Origin: JTS-RE37 sp963756115
GTDB lineage: Bacteria > Bacteroidota > Bacteroidia > Flavobacteriales > Flavobacteriaceae
NCBI GenBank assembly: GCA_963756115.1
Contig: CAVWMN010000010.1
Span: 1,426,001-1,490,000 of the forward strand
Direction: 5' to 3'
Length of the DNA stretch: 64,000 nt
The notes under the pieces were generated by a model that had not been told where the DNA came from, did no database searches, and was given only the letters and a program-made list of their open reading frames with translations. Both the position numbers and the translations under genes were made by a program. Below, one piece after another: positions 37,133 through 46,314 of this stretch (its first letter is position 1; every line of letters starts with the position of its first letter).

Positions 37133-37777
37133 ATGATGGACGAGTTGGAATGGCTTAAAAAAGACTGGCAGAAAAAGGAGAAGCATATCCCCAGGTTGAG
37201 CTATGATGATATATATCGGATGATCTGGAAGAAATCTTCCTCCATTGTAAAATGGATCTTTTATATCAGTATCATCGAGTTTGTTTTCTGGGCATCGATC
37301 AACCTGATCTCTTACGATTCAGCGTCGTCCTCACTTGAAAAATCGTTGGGTATTTTTGAGATCACCTCATCCCTTACGGCTATCAATTATGTGGTGCTCA
37401 TCTTCTTTATCTTTAAATTCTACCGTAATTACAGGCGTATTTCCTATACGGAATCCTCCAAAAAACTCATGAAGGCCATACTCGATGTCAAAAGGACCGT
37501 TACACAATATGTATGGTTCAATATTGCAATTTTCACGGTATCATTCTTCCTCTTGTTATATGGTTTTTTACGAAACGGGGAGGAAGGCCGGCAGATCATC
37601 CATGCAGCCTCCGAAGCAGGCAGCCCAACGTTTTTCTGGATTATCTTTACCTTCATCTGCATAGCCGTAGTAGCGATCATCCTCTCATTGATCTGGCTTT
37701 TCTACCGGGTTGTTTACGGGATACTTTTGAGGCGGTTGCGGAATAATTACAATGAATTGAAGCAACTGGAATTATGA
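37133..37777 (+). CDS. Multi-pass membrane protein coupled to ECF sigma, possible anti-sigma
   Basis: 214 residues with about four transmembrane segments (about 37-58, 78-97, 123-144, 163-188). The N-terminal 30 residues are hydrophilic and charged (EWLKKDWQKKEKHIP) and could contact a sigma factor. The C-terminal tail is basic. No named domain is recognised. Only the 4-bp spacing to the sigma gene suggests function. Such sigma-adjacent membrane proteins in flavobacteria are often uncharacterised. Confidence 0.6.
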   Translation: MMDELEWLKKDWQKKEKHIPRLSYDDIYRMIWKKSSSIVKWIFYISIIEFVFWASINLISYDSASSSLEKSLGIFEITSSLTAINYVVLIFFIFKFYRNYRRISYTESSKKLMKAILDVKRTVTQYVWFNIAIFTVSFFLLLYGFLRNGEEGRQIIHAASEAGSPTFFWIIFTFICIAVVAIILSLIWLFYRVVYGILLRRLRNNYNELKQLEL

Positions 37778-37814
37778 TGAGGCCCCCTAACGCATAGAGC
37801 CTGCAGGGAGGTTG

Positions 37815-38636
37815 TCAGGATTGCTTCTCCTGTTTGTTGCGCCATCTGCGGAGCTTGTTTTCTTCTTCCAGTGCCATCAGTTCTTCTTTTGGGATCACTT
37901 TTAAAAAGGATGGATGCTGCTCAATGGCATATTCCATCTTTTCAATAATGGATTCCACTGATTCGTTCTCGTAATCAATCAGTAAGGGTTCTTTGATAAT
38001 CATATGCTGGAGTATCCCTTTCTTTTTTACCCGCAGACCTTGTTTGTCAAAAGACCGCCGGAACCCATCAATTACCACGGGGACCACAACCGGCCTGTAT
38101 TTACGGATGATGTGTGCGGTTCCCTTTCGCAAAGGCTTCCACGGGGTGGTAGTTCCCTGGGGGAATGTAATGACCCAGCCATCTTTCAGGGCCGTCCCAA
38201 TATTGGAGATATCACTCATCTTAACCTGCCGGTTGACATCTTTGCCCTCAGCGCGCCAGGTACGTTCAATGCTGATAGATCCCACATAGGCCAATATTTT
38301 GGTAAGCAAACTTTTTTTCATGGTCTCCGCGGCGGCAACGTAGTAAACATTCAATTTTGGGTTCCAGAGGTACCCGATGTTTTTTATACTGTTGTCCCTC
38401 CCCTTGAGGCTGGCATTGAATACATGGAACATGGCAACAACATCCGCAAAATAAGTCTGGTGATTGCTAACAAAAAGCACATTGGTTTCCGGGAGTTGCC
38501 GGATGATCTCCGAACCCTCAATCTCCAGGGTATTGAAACCCTTGTACCGTTGATGCGTGATGATCCCCAGGATGCGGATCAACCATTTCTTTAAAAAGAG
38601 TATATGCCCGAAAGGATTTTCCTTGAATAATGCCAT
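37815..38636 (-). CDS. PlsC-like lysophospholipid acyltransferase
   Basis: 273 residues. The acyltransferase box reads VSNHQTYFADVVAMFHV, with five residues rather than four between His and Asp (HX5D instead of the usual HX4D). A later FPQGTTTPWKPLRKGTAHI corresponds to the FPEGTR motif that binds glycerol phosphate. A basic C-terminal tail follows. Members acylate 1-acyl-glycerol-3-phosphate or related lipids at the inner membrane. Family is clear; the substrate and the effect of the altered spacing are open. Confidence 0.88.
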   Translation of the reverse strand: MALFKENPFGHILFLKKWLIRILGIITHQRYKGFNTLEIEGSEIIRQLPETNVLFVSNHQTYFADVVAMFHVFNASLKGRDNSIKNIGYLWNPKLNVYYVAAAETMKKSLLTKILAYVGSISIERTWRAEGKDVNRQVKMSDISNIGTALKDGWVITFPQGTTTPWKPLRKGTAHIIRKYRPVVVPVVIDGFRRSFDKQGLRVKKKGILQHMIIKEPLLIDYENESVESIIEKMEYAIEQHPSFLKVIPKEELMALEEENKLRRWRNKQEKQS

Positions 38637-38661
38637 AGATCACAAAACTACAAAATCTGCC

Positions 38662-39300
38662 TCATAACACTTGTTTAAAGATCTCCCTGATTTCATTCAG
38701 CATCATGCCTGTTGCTCCCCATACAATATGGCCGTTGAGCCGGAATGCCGGCACTTCTATATTTTTGGCATAGGAAGTTGACAGTACCTGGGTAACCAGG
38801 TTCTTGTCATCCAATAAATCCCGGAGAGCGATCTCAACAAGGGCTTCCACTTCGGCTTCCTGAACTATAAATGGCAGCGTATTTTGGTAGATACCGAGAA
38901 AAGGCTGCACCTCAAAATTACTGGGGGGGATATAAATCTTGGAAATAGGGCGTATAACCTCAATTTCCCCGGGCGTCACCCCTACTTCTTCGAAAGTTTC
39001 GCGCAATGCTGTTTCCAGGAGGTCCTTATCCCCGCTCTCCGCCTTCCCGCCCGGAAAACCTATTTGATTGGAATGTACCCCCTCATAGGTTTTTCTATGG
39101 ATCAGCAGAAAATGGGTCTGCCTGCTCCGGGGATAAAAAAGAGCCATTACCCCGGCCTTCCGGGGCTCCCTGCCAGGGGAAAATCCTGCTTTCAGTTCAC
39201 GGACACGGATCTCCGGGGCCATTTTATAATGAGAAGGTGTGCCCGGTAGGGGTAGATTTTTTATTTTTACAAGTTGTTGAGAAAAATCATTGAAATCCAT
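38662..39300 (-). CDS. NUDIX hydrolase, CoA pyrophosphatase type
   Basis: 212 residues from the ATG at 39300 (MDFNDFSQQLVKIKNL). The frame is open further to 39480, but that part is antisense to the cyclophilin gene and lacks family similarity. The Nudix box is GGKAESGD followed by ALRETFEEVGV. The preceding VHSNQIGFPGGK is the extra motif of NudL-type coenzyme A pyrophosphatases, which cleave CoA to 4'-phosphopantetheine and 3',5'-ADP. Its start codon overlaps that of the divergent cyclophilin gene. Confidence 0.92.
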   Translation of the reverse strand: MDFNDFSQQLVKIKNLPLPGTPSHYKMAPEIRVRELKAGFSPGREPRKAGVMALFYPRSRQTHFLLIHRKTYEGVHSNQIGFPGGKAESGDKDLLETALRETFEEVGVTPGEIEVIRPISKIYIPPSNFEVQPFLGIYQNTLPFIVQEAEVEALVEIALRDLLDDKNLVTQVLSTSYAKNIEVPAFRLNGHIVWGATGMMLNEIREIFKQVL

Positions 39301-40012
39301 GATGCATACAATACGCGGCGGCGCTACAATAATACTATTATTTTTCTTTGTCTCATGCAAGGAGCAACCCAAAGCTACAGTAACCCCAAAAGCAGCGGAA
39401 AAGGAGATAGTACCCGAAAAAGTAAAGGATACCATTGCAAATGTTCCAAAAGAAGATACGTTTAAACTGACAGAGGACAATGCGGTCGATTTCTTTTTTA
39501 ACTATCAAAAAGGGCTGAAAGAAAACAAGGTGAAGCTGACCACAAACCTCGGGACATTTACAGTACAGCTATATGACGATGTACCCTACCATAAAGCCAA
39601 TTTTATATACCTCACCAAAAAGGGATATTTTAACAATACGCAGTTCCATAGGGTAGTTAAGGATTTTATTATACAAGGGGGCAATTCCGATGATGTAGAA
39701 ACCTCCCGGAAAAGAAGGGAAATTGGCCAGTACCTCCTCCCGCCCGATACCCGGAAGGGATATAAGCACCACCGGGGAACCCTTTCCATGCCCAGCAGTG
39801 AAATTGACAATCCGCACATGCTGGCGTCACCTTATGAGTTCTTTATTGTCGTCACCCGGCCGGGATCCTACCATCTGGACGGTGGTTACACCCCCTTTGG
39901 CAAGGTCATCGAAGGTATGGATGTAGTGGATCTGATCAACAGTCAACCGGTGGATGATGGCGATTGGCCCAGTGAAAATATCTATATCCTCAAAGCCGAG
40001 GTAGTAAATTGA
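39299..40012 (+). CDS. Lipoprotein cyclophilin-type peptidyl-prolyl isomerase
   Basis: 237 residues from ATG 39299 (a second ATG follows at 39302; an upstream in-frame TTG at 39290 is less likely). Lipobox FFVSC at about residues 17-21. The cyclophilin domain (about 75-235) includes FTVQLYDDVPYHKANFIYL, NTQFHRVVKDFIIQGG (catalytic Arg), EFFIVVTR and YTPFGKVIEGMDVVD. It would speed proline isomerisation in envelope proteins. The lipoprotein form is usual in Bacteroidota. Its start overlaps the divergent NUDIX gene. Confidence 0.92.
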   Translation: MMHTIRGGATIILLFFFVSCKEQPKATVTPKAAEKEIVPEKVKDTIANVPKEDTFKLTEDNAVDFFFNYQKGLKENKVKLTTNLGTFTVQLYDDVPYHKANFIYLTKKGYFNNTQFHRVVKDFIIQGGNSDDVETSRKRREIGQYLLPPDTRKGYKHHRGTLSMPSSEIDNPHMLASPYEFFIVVTRPGSYHLDGGYTPFGKVIEGMDVVDLINSQPVDDGDWPSENIYILKAEVVN

Positions 40013-40073
40013 ACTGTTATGCACCTTCCACCACTTCCTTCAGGTGACAAAAGGGTTTCACTAAGTTGATCCA

Positions 40074-40679
40074 TCAGTTGCGGTAGATGCCCGGCAGGGC
40101 GATCTTAAATTTCACCGCCAGCAACCGTACACCAATTACGATTAAAATAGCAAATACATAAGCGTATTCGTTGCTCAGTGGGAGCAGCCGTAATACAAAA
40201 TATCCCGCCCCTCCGATCATACAGGCAGTTGCATAGATCTCCCGCCGAAAGATTACGGGGATCTCATTGCAGAGTATGTCCCGGATCACCCCCCCGAAAC
40301 TGGCTGTAATGATCCCCAGGGCAATACAGATTACCGGCAGGAGTCCGGCCGTGAGCCCTTTTTCAATACCAACCATGGTATATAGCCCGATGCCAATCGT
40401 ATCAAACAGGAAAAGCGACGTCCGCATATATTTGAGTTGATTCCTGAAAAGGATTGCCAGTACTACCGTTCCCAGGATGGTCCAGACATAGATCAGGTCG
40501 CGCATCCAGACCACCGGCGTATCCCCTGTGAGTAGATCGCGCAACGTTCCCCCGCCAACCGCTGTTACAAATGCGATGATAAATACACCAAACAGATCGA
40601 GTTTTTTATCCATGGCCACCAGGACCCCAGATATGGCAAACGCGATGGTACCTAACAGGTCGATCACAAAATAAAACAT
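40074..40679 (-). CDS. Trimeric intracellular cation channel family protein
   Basis: 201 residues with about seven membrane helices in two repeats of the UPF0126/TRIC fold. Each half has a Gly-rich motif: VTAVGGGTLRDLLTG in the first and ITASFGGVIRDILCNEIP in the second, the family signature. Bacterial TRIC channels conduct K+ or other monovalent cations as trimers; YadS/YicG belong here. It ends 3 bp from the start of the upstream RDD gene, probably one transcript. The C-terminus is basic. Confidence 0.93.
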   Translation of the reverse strand: MFYFVIDLLGTIAFAISGVLVAMDKKLDLFGVFIIAFVTAVGGGTLRDLLTGDTPVVWMRDLIYVWTILGTVVLAILFRNQLKYMRTSLFLFDTIGIGLYTMVGIEKGLTAGLLPVICIALGIITASFGGVIRDILCNEIPVIFRREIYATACMIGGAGYFVLRLLPLSNEYAYVFAILIVIGVRLLAVKFKIALPGIYRN

Positions 40680-40682
40680 CGC

Positions 40683-41408
40683 TTATAATTTTTGGGTATA
40701 GTAATAATAGTCCTTTAAAACAGTGGAAAGGTAAGGCTCATCATACAAATCGGATCCTGAAGCGAGGATGCTTTCCACTTTATCCCGGAGGGTTTTCATG
40801 GTTTTATGGTCATTGCTGTTTTTGGCGATCCGGAAGGTGTCTTTGATCAGCCTTACATCCCGGTCCGTGAGCAGGGTTACGTTGGTGAACATGGGTACAT
40901 GGTTATCCGAAAGGTCCTCCAGAATAGTATGGGTAACCCTTGTCCGGTTCTTTGTGCTAATCACAACGGTCCCTGCAGCTGCATCACCGAGTCGCTGCCG
41001 CTTATCGGAAAACAAAATGGCCAGTAATCCCACAGACCCCAGGAACAACCAAATATCAACCAGGCGCAACATCCATCGCACCAGGTAATTGCTCCAGTGA
41101 GCGGGGGAGCCGTCCACCATCACAACCCTCATTCTTAACAACAATTTTCCCACGGTTCGCCCGTTGAACAGCAGGTGCATAAACAAACTATAACACATGG
41201 CCGGCAGCAGGATAAGGCTTATCAAACCACGCTGCGTCCAGGTATCATCATAGAGATATCCAATCGCCTGCCCGATATACTGGACCAGGGTGGCATAGAG
41301 GTATAAGATAAAGCCGTCGATCAAAAAAGCCACAATCCGCTCGCCAACCCCGACTATTTTATAATCCAGGATGACATTTTGCGTTGTATTGATTTGAAGG
41401 TTGGACAT
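40683..41408 (-). CDS. RDD-family membrane protein
   Basis: 241 residues. The N-terminal half holds three membrane helices of the RDD fold, with RIVAFLIDGFILYLYATLV (the R-D-D pattern begins in the first helix) and FNGRTVGKLLLRMRVVMVDG between helices. A soluble C-terminal tail (about 150-241) follows with TLLTDRDVRLIKDTF and DKVESILASGSDL. RDD proteins often accompany MoxR/DUF58/SpoIIM clusters, as here, where it is divergent from the SpoIIM gene. Function unknown. Confidence 0.9.
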   Translation of the reverse strand: MSNLQINTTQNVILDYKIVGVGERIVAFLIDGFILYLYATLVQYIGQAIGYLYDDTWTQRGLISLILLPAMCYSLFMHLLFNGRTVGKLLLRMRVVMVDGSPAHWSNYLVRWMLRLVDIWLFLGSVGLLAILFSDKRQRLGDAAAGTVVISTKNRTRVTHTILEDLSDNHVPMFTNVTLLTDRDVRLIKDTFRIAKNSNDHKTMKTLRDKVESILASGSDLYDEPYLSTVLKDYYYYTQKL

Positions 41409-41445
41409 ATTAGCCTTAATTTTAAAATGTAATCAAATTCCCCGC

Positions 41446-42432
41446 ATGCGCGAAGCCGCTTTTGTAAAGCAAAATAAAGAAAAATGGATAGCATTCGAAA
41501 AGGCTATTACCCTCAACACCGCGATCAGTCCGGATGAATTGGCTAATGGTTATATCCACCTAACCAATGATCTGGCTTATGCACAGACCTATTACGCTGA
41601 AAGCAAAACTTTATTGTATCTAAATAGCCTGGCATCCCTGGCCCACCAGAAGATTTACAGGAACAAAAGGGAAGACCGCAACCGCATCCTGGACTTCTGG
41701 GTCCGGGAATTTCCCCTATTCTTCAAACAATATCATAAAACCCTTGGCGTGGCATTCCTTATCTTCCTGTGTGCCGCGGCCATCGGAAGTATTTCTGCCC
41801 TCCATGACAGCACCTTCGTCAGACTCATCCTGGGAGATGCCTATGTTAACGAAACGCTGAACAATATTGCGGAAGGCGATCCAACTGCAATATACAAAGG
41901 CGGCAGCGAGATCGGATCTTTTTTGGGCATTACCATCAATAATATCAGGGTGGCTATGCTGGCGTTTGCGTTTGGAGTCATCACCAGTATTGGAACAGGC
42001 TATATCCTCTTTAGCAATGGGGTAATGCTGGGTGCCTTTGTTACCTTTTTTTATACCCGCGACGTATTTTTAGAAGCCAATAAACAAATATGGCTGCACG
42101 GCACCATCGAGATTTCGGTCATTATCATTGCCGGGTGTGCCGGACTGATCATGGGTAACAGCATCCTGTTTCCGGGAACCTATTCCAGGAGGGTATCCTT
42201 TATGAAAGGTGCCAAAGATGGCTTGAAGGTCGTGATAAGTACAATTCCCTTTTTTATCATTGCCGGATTTATAGAAGGGTTTATTACCCGGTATTCTGAA
42301 ATGCCTGCCTGGCTATCCTTGACGATTATTGGTGCTTCACTGGCATTGATACTATTCTATTATATTGCCTATCCTGTCATATTACATAAAATTGATGCTG
42401 CACAAAATGAAGGAAAACTATCTGGAACTTAA
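41446..42432 (+). CDS. SpoIIM-like stage II sporulation protein M homologue
   Basis: 328 residues from ATG 41446; an upstream TTG in frame at 41401 overlaps the RDD start and is unlikely. After a soluble N-terminal part (1-95), about five membrane helices follow. LHGTIEISVIIIAGCAGLIMG and GYILFSNGVMLGAFVTFFYT are family marks of SpoIIM (DUF95). The bacterium need not sporulate: this family occurs widely in MoxR clusters. It is the first gene of a six-gene operon and overlaps the next by 26 bp. Confidence 0.9.
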   Translation: MREAAFVKQNKEKWIAFEKAITLNTAISPDELANGYIHLTNDLAYAQTYYAESKTLLYLNSLASLAHQKIYRNKREDRNRILDFWVREFPLFFKQYHKTLGVAFLIFLCAAAIGSISALHDSTFVRLILGDAYVNETLNNIAEGDPTAIYKGGSEIGSFLGITINNIRVAMLAFAFGVITSIGTGYILFSNGVMLGAFVTFFYTRDVFLEANKQIWLHGTIEISVIIIAGCAGLIMGNSILFPGTYSRRVSFMKGAKDGLKVVISTIPFFIIAGFIEGFITRYSEMPAWLSLTIIGASLALILFYYIAYPVILHKIDAAQNEGKLSGT

Positions 42433-43345
42433 GGTAAATCGTGATTTCGGGGATATCATCTCCGTTTATTTCGATTTTCTGAAACAGAACATCAAAAAGT
42501 TCACCAACATATTTCTAAGCTATAACGGCGTATTTCTGGTGCTGCTCCTTGTTATCAGCTACCTGCTTGTATCTGGTTTTATCGGAATGATCACTGTTGC
42601 CGATACGTCCATCCCGGGAGGAACCGGAATTACAGATGACACGTACCTGGTATATCTGGGTATAGGGGGTATGTTGTTTTTGCTTGTATTTATTGCAGTA
42701 GCCATCCTGAATTATAGCCTCGCCGGCGCCTACATGATCCGGTATGAGCAGCACAAAGGGAATACATTCGACAAAAGGGAGGTATGGAACATTTTCAGGA
42801 ACAGATTGGGGAGTATTCTCATGTTTGTAATTCTGTTGATCATCATCTATGTGGGCGTCTCCGTCCTGGGTTTTGTGCTGCTGTTGATCCCATTACTTGG
42901 TTTCCTGGCATACTATGTACTATTATTTTATATACTGGCCTGGTTTGGGGTTTCTTTTGTTTGTATGCTTGAAGAGAATAAAGGCATAACAGAAGCCTTT
43001 GGGGAAGGATGGGCACTGGTATATACAAATTTCTGGAAAGCTGTTGGGGTAAATTTCATATTGGGACTGCTAAACGGCATTTTGGTATTTATTATTATGA
43101 TAATCCCGGGTGTGCTTGTTGGGATTTATACCTTCCATGTTGTACAAAGCGATGTGGACGTAAGTACTGGGGTCGTCCCTACCATTATTTACACCCTGGG
43201 CACCTGCCTGTTCCTGATAATTTCGGTGTACAGCCAATGCCTGTCCCAGTTCGTGAACGGTATTTTGTATTTTGCTTTGCACGAAAAAGCATACAACACC
43301 AACACCCGAAGCAAAATCGATCAAATAGGCAATCCGGAAAAGTGA
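42407..43345 (+). CDS. Multi-pass membrane protein in MoxR cluster
   Basis: 312 residues from ATG 42407 (MKENYLELKVNRDFGDII). Six or more hydrophobic helices run from about 40 to 290, including VLLLVISYLLVSGFIGM, LFLLVFIAVAILNYSL and ILMFVILLIIIYVGVSVLG. No named domain is recognised. It overlaps the upstream SpoIIM gene by 26 bp and the next gene by 4 bp (GTGA), which argues for translational coupling within the MoxR operon. Its role is probably as part of the membrane complex. Confidence 0.7.
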   Translation: MKENYLELKVNRDFGDIISVYFDFLKQNIKKFTNIFLSYNGVFLVLLLVISYLLVSGFIGMITVADTSIPGGTGITDDTYLVYLGIGGMLFLLVFIAVAILNYSLAGAYMIRYEQHKGNTFDKREVWNIFRNRLGSILMFVILLIIIYVGVSVLGFVLLLIPLLGFLAYYVLLFYILAWFGVSFVCMLEENKGITEAFGEGWALVYTNFWKAVGVNFILGLLNGILVFIIMIIPGVLVGIYTFHVVQSDVDVSTGVVPTIIYTLGTCLFLIISVYSQCLSQFVNGILYFALHEKAYNTNTRSKIDQIGNPEK

Positions 43346-44070
43346 TCAGAGACATTTCAATTACAGGCTTTTGGCCATTTACGCCACAACAATTAGCCGG
43401 GAAGGCCCGGGATTCCATAGTTGTAAAAGTTGATAGCATCCAGTCATTACCCACCCGCATTTTCGAAGGTCCCCTTAACCTAAAATATACAGGTGACGAA
43501 TTCGATTATTCAGGCAGGGACGGGGACCCGCAAAACCTTGTAGAACGATTCCTGAATTGGTTTTTTCAGTTCCTCATAGATACCTTTGGAATTACCCTGC
43601 CGCCGGGAACTTCTGAATTCCTGGAATACCTCATTTATACACTCATGGCACTCCTTACGATCTACCTGATCATCAAATTCTTTGTTGGAGAAAACCTGGC
43701 TGCCGTTTTTACATCACCTCCGGGGGCAGGCATACCGGTTTACCTGGAAGCGGAACTACTCGAAAATACAGACCTCAATGACCTTATTGCCGCAGCACAG
43801 GAGCAAAAGGATTACCGGCTGGCGATACGATACCATTATCTCCAGGTATTGAAACGGCTCAACCGACACGGGATCATAGTATGGCATTACGAGAAAACCA
43901 ACTGGGACTATCAGCGTGAAATTAAGCTCCCTGCCCTGCAGCTGCCATTCCGGCAAGTTTCCTACCTGTACGATCACATCTGGTATGGGGAACAACCCAT
44001 AGACGAATCAGTTTATGCAATTGCCGTAGAAAAATTTGATTTCCTGACCAGTATAATGAAGCAACCCTGA
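43342..44070 (+). CDS. DUF4129-type membrane protein in MoxR cluster
   Basis: 242 residues from a GTG at 43342 that overlaps the previous stop by 4 bp; the longer frame from 43009 is antisense-like noise within the previous gene. A soluble N-terminal region (1-90) is followed by one membrane helix (about 97-116, LIYTLMALLTIYLIIKFF) and a C-terminal domain (about 145-240) with LAIRYHYLQVLKRLNRHGII and WDYQREI, matching DUF4129. DUF4129 proteins recur in MoxR/DUF58 clusters, sometimes fused to transglutaminase domains. Function unknown. Confidence 0.75.
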   Translation: MIRDISITGFWPFTPQQLAGKARDSIVVKVDSIQSLPTRIFEGPLNLKYTGDEFDYSGRDGDPQNLVERFLNWFFQFLIDTFGITLPPGTSEFLEYLIYTLMALLTIYLIIKFFVGENLAAVFTSPPGAGIPVYLEAELLENTDLNDLIAAAQEQKDYRLAIRYHYLQVLKRLNRHGIIVWHYEKTNWDYQREIKLPALQLPFRQVSYLYDHIWYGEQPIDESVYAIAVEKFDFLTSIMKQP

Positions 44071-45263
44071 TGGATAAAAGCACCAAACTCATATCGGGAA
44101 TATTCTTTCTCATACTCCTCGGAATTATCATCATTGAAATTACCCGTCCCACACCGCTTAACTGGGATCCTTCCTATACTTCCTATCACAAAAGGCCATT
44201 TGGGAGTTATATAGCGTACACGGAACTGCAGACCTTATTTCCGAAATCATCTATAGAAACCAGGGATGAAACTCCTTACACCGTGCTATCGGGCCGGGAT
44301 ACCCTACAATCCTTCAACTATATATTCGTCAATTCTGCACTGGATTTTGATGAACAGGAGACCAACCAGTTACTGCGATTTGTGGAACAGGGGAACAATG
44401 CATTCATGGCTTCCACATATTTTGGATATTACCTGTCTGATACCCTCCATATCCAGGTGCAATCAAACTATGTTTACTCCCGGGATACGGTTCACCTCAG
44501 CCTCACCAATTCCCGGTTCACGGATACGGATTTTAAACTTGATCGTGGGAGCAACAATGCCCGGTTTACTAGTTTTGACACCCTTCAAACGACTGTGTTG
44601 GGTTATGTGCACCGGCCGGAAGACCCCTCGCAGCCTGCAAAGAAAGAACCAAATTTTATACAGGTAGCCTTTGGGAAAGGCAATTTTTACCTCAATGCGG
44701 CCCCGGAAGCCTTCACCAACTATTATTTACTGAACGGCAATCAGGCTTATAGCGCCCATACCCTATCGTACCTGGACGACCGGGCACTCCTATGGGATGA
44801 TTACCTGAAAGTGGGACGGGTAGTAATCGATTCGCCCATGCGGTACATACTGAACCAGGCTCCGCTTAAATGGGCGTATTATCTATCGGTTGCAGGCATA
44901 CTTGTTTTTGTTTTTTTCAGGGCAAAAAGGGAACAGCGCATCATTCCGGTTATCACTCCTTTGGAAAATTCTTCTGTTGAGTTCGCCAGGACCATGGGCA
45001 ATCTGTACCTTCAACACCGGGATTATACAGACCTGATTGCCAAAAAATCGAACTATTTTATGGAATACATCCGTAGTCGGTATTATTTAAATACCGATGG
45101 CAAGCAGGAAAACCTGGTCCGGGACCTGTCCCTGAAATCCGGAAAGCCCCTGAAAGAAATCCGGGAATTAATAGATTACATCCAGTATCTTAAACACAAG
45201 GAATCCCATACGGAAACGGAATTGATTAAACTGAATCAAAAAATAACAGCATTTAAAAAATAA
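44070..45263 (+). CDS. DUF4350-containing membrane protein
   Basis: 397 residues. An N-terminal membrane helix (about 6-23) precedes a periplasmic DUF4350 domain (about 40-250) that includes PFGSYIAYTELQTLFP and GNNAFMASTYFGYYLSD, and a second helix (about 268-288, YYLSVAGILVFVFFRAKR). The C-terminal cytoplasmic part holds charged helices. It shares one base with the preceding stop and is two bases from the MoxR gene, so it is tightly coupled. DUF4350 resembles ThuA/glutamine-amidotransferase-like folds; role unknown. Confidence 0.82.
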   Translation: MDKSTKLISGIFFLILLGIIIIEITRPTPLNWDPSYTSYHKRPFGSYIAYTELQTLFPKSSIETRDETPYTVLSGRDTLQSFNYIFVNSALDFDEQETNQLLRFVEQGNNAFMASTYFGYYLSDTLHIQVQSNYVYSRDTVHLSLTNSRFTDTDFKLDRGSNNARFTSFDTLQTTVLGYVHRPEDPSQPAKKEPNFIQVAFGKGNFYLNAAPEAFTNYYLLNGNQAYSAHTLSYLDDRALLWDDYLKVGRVVIDSPMRYILNQAPLKWAYYLSVAGILVFVFFRAKREQRIIPVITPLENSSVEFARTMGNLYLQHRDYTDLIAKKSNYFMEYIRSRYYLNTDGKQENLVRDLSLKSGKPLKEIRELIDYIQYLKHKESHTETELIKLNQKITAFKK

Positions 45264-45265
45264 GA

Positions 45266-46297
45266 ATGGAAGACAACAAGCAGGAGCAACCAGAATCTCA
45301 GGATTCCCCGGTGAGGGGGAAAGACCCATTGGAATTCCAAAACCGGATTGATCTGGGTGAGCTGCAAAGCGCGGTCGCCCAAATAAAGCAGGAATTGGGA
45401 AAGGTGATCATCGGGCAGGAAGCGATGATTGAACTGCTGATCATTTCCATACTGGCAAACGGACATTCCCTGATTGAAGGGGTTCCCGGGGTTGCAAAAA
45501 CGGTGACGGCCAAATTGCTTGCCAAAACCTTGGACGTGGCCTTCAGCCGGATACAGTTTACACCGGACCTCATGCCCAGCGATATCCTGGGTACCTCGGT
45601 TTTCAATGTTAAAAGCACCGAATTTGAGTTTAAGAAAGGTCCTATATTCTCCAATATCATCCTGATTGATGAAATCAACAGGGCCCCGGCCAAGACCCAG
45701 GCAGCCCTTTTTGAAGCTATGGCGGAACGGCAGATCACCATGGACGGCCAATGCTACGAGATGCCACCGCCCTTCCTCGTGTTCGCTACCCAGAATCCGA
45801 TTGAGCAGGAAGGGACCTACAGGTTACCCGAGGCACAATTAGACCGGTTTCTTTTTAAAATCAGTGTACACTATCCAAGTTTGGAAGAAGAGATCCGGAT
45901 CCTGGAACATAAACATCGTGAGATAACAACCGATGTCACTTCCCTTATCAGGTCCGTACTGAATGCAGATCAGATCGCGCACTACCAGCAGACCATCCGG
46001 GGGATCATAGTTGAGGATGCGCTATTGAAATATATAGCAAGGATAGTGGACAACACCCGCACCAATGCCAACCTCTACCTTGGGGCTTCTCCCCGGGCTT
46101 CCATCGCTATCCTGGAAGCATCAAAAGCACTGGCGGCCATCCAGGGGCGCGATTTTGTGACCCCTGACGATATCAGGCAGGTCGCCGGCCCCGTCCTGAC
46201 TCATAGGGTGATGCTAACCCCGGAACGGGAAATGGAGGGTTTCACCCCGGATAAGGTGGTAACACAGATACTGGAAAGCATAGAGGTTCCGAGATAA
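45266..46297 (+). CDS. MoxR-family AAA+ ATPase
   Basis: 343 residues, cytoplasmic. Walker A is GVPGVAKT (about 73-80). Walker B is IILIDEINRAP, followed by the sensor KTQAALFEAMAERQIT and sensor 1 FATQNPIEQEGTY; the Arg finger lies in LPEAQLDRFLF. A C-terminal lid domain carries SPRASIAILEASKAL. MoxR ATPases act as chaperones that activate partner complexes, often with von Willebrand A proteins such as the adjacent DUF58 protein. All catalytic motifs are intact. Confidence 0.96.
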   Translation: MEDNKQEQPESQDSPVRGKDPLEFQNRIDLGELQSAVAQIKQELGKVIIGQEAMIELLIISILANGHSLIEGVPGVAKTVTAKLLAKTLDVAFSRIQFTPDLMPSDILGTSVFNVKSTEFEFKKGPIFSNIILIDEINRAPAKTQAALFEAMAERQITMDGQCYEMPPPFLVFATQNPIEQEGTYRLPEAQLDRFLFKISVHYPSLEEEIRILEHKHREITTDVTSLIRSVLNADQIAHYQQTIRGIIVEDALLKYIARIVDNTRTNANLYLGASPRASIAILEASKALAAIQGRDFVTPDDIRQVAGPVLTHRVMLTPEREMEGFTPDKVVTQILESIEVPR

Positions 46298-46314
46298 CCA
46301 TTCCTATCTGATAT

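Noticed and set aside
39301..39480. A 60-residue N-terminal extension of the NUDIX gene.
   Set aside because: It is antisense to the cyclophilin gene and not part of the NUDIX family; the ATG at 39300 gives the normal N-terminus.
43009..43341. A longer N-terminus for the DUF4129 gene, inside the preceding membrane protein gene.
   Set aside because: It reads the previous gene in another frame and is Cys/Trp/Tyr-rich with no similarity; the GTG at 43342 overlapping the upstream stop is far better.
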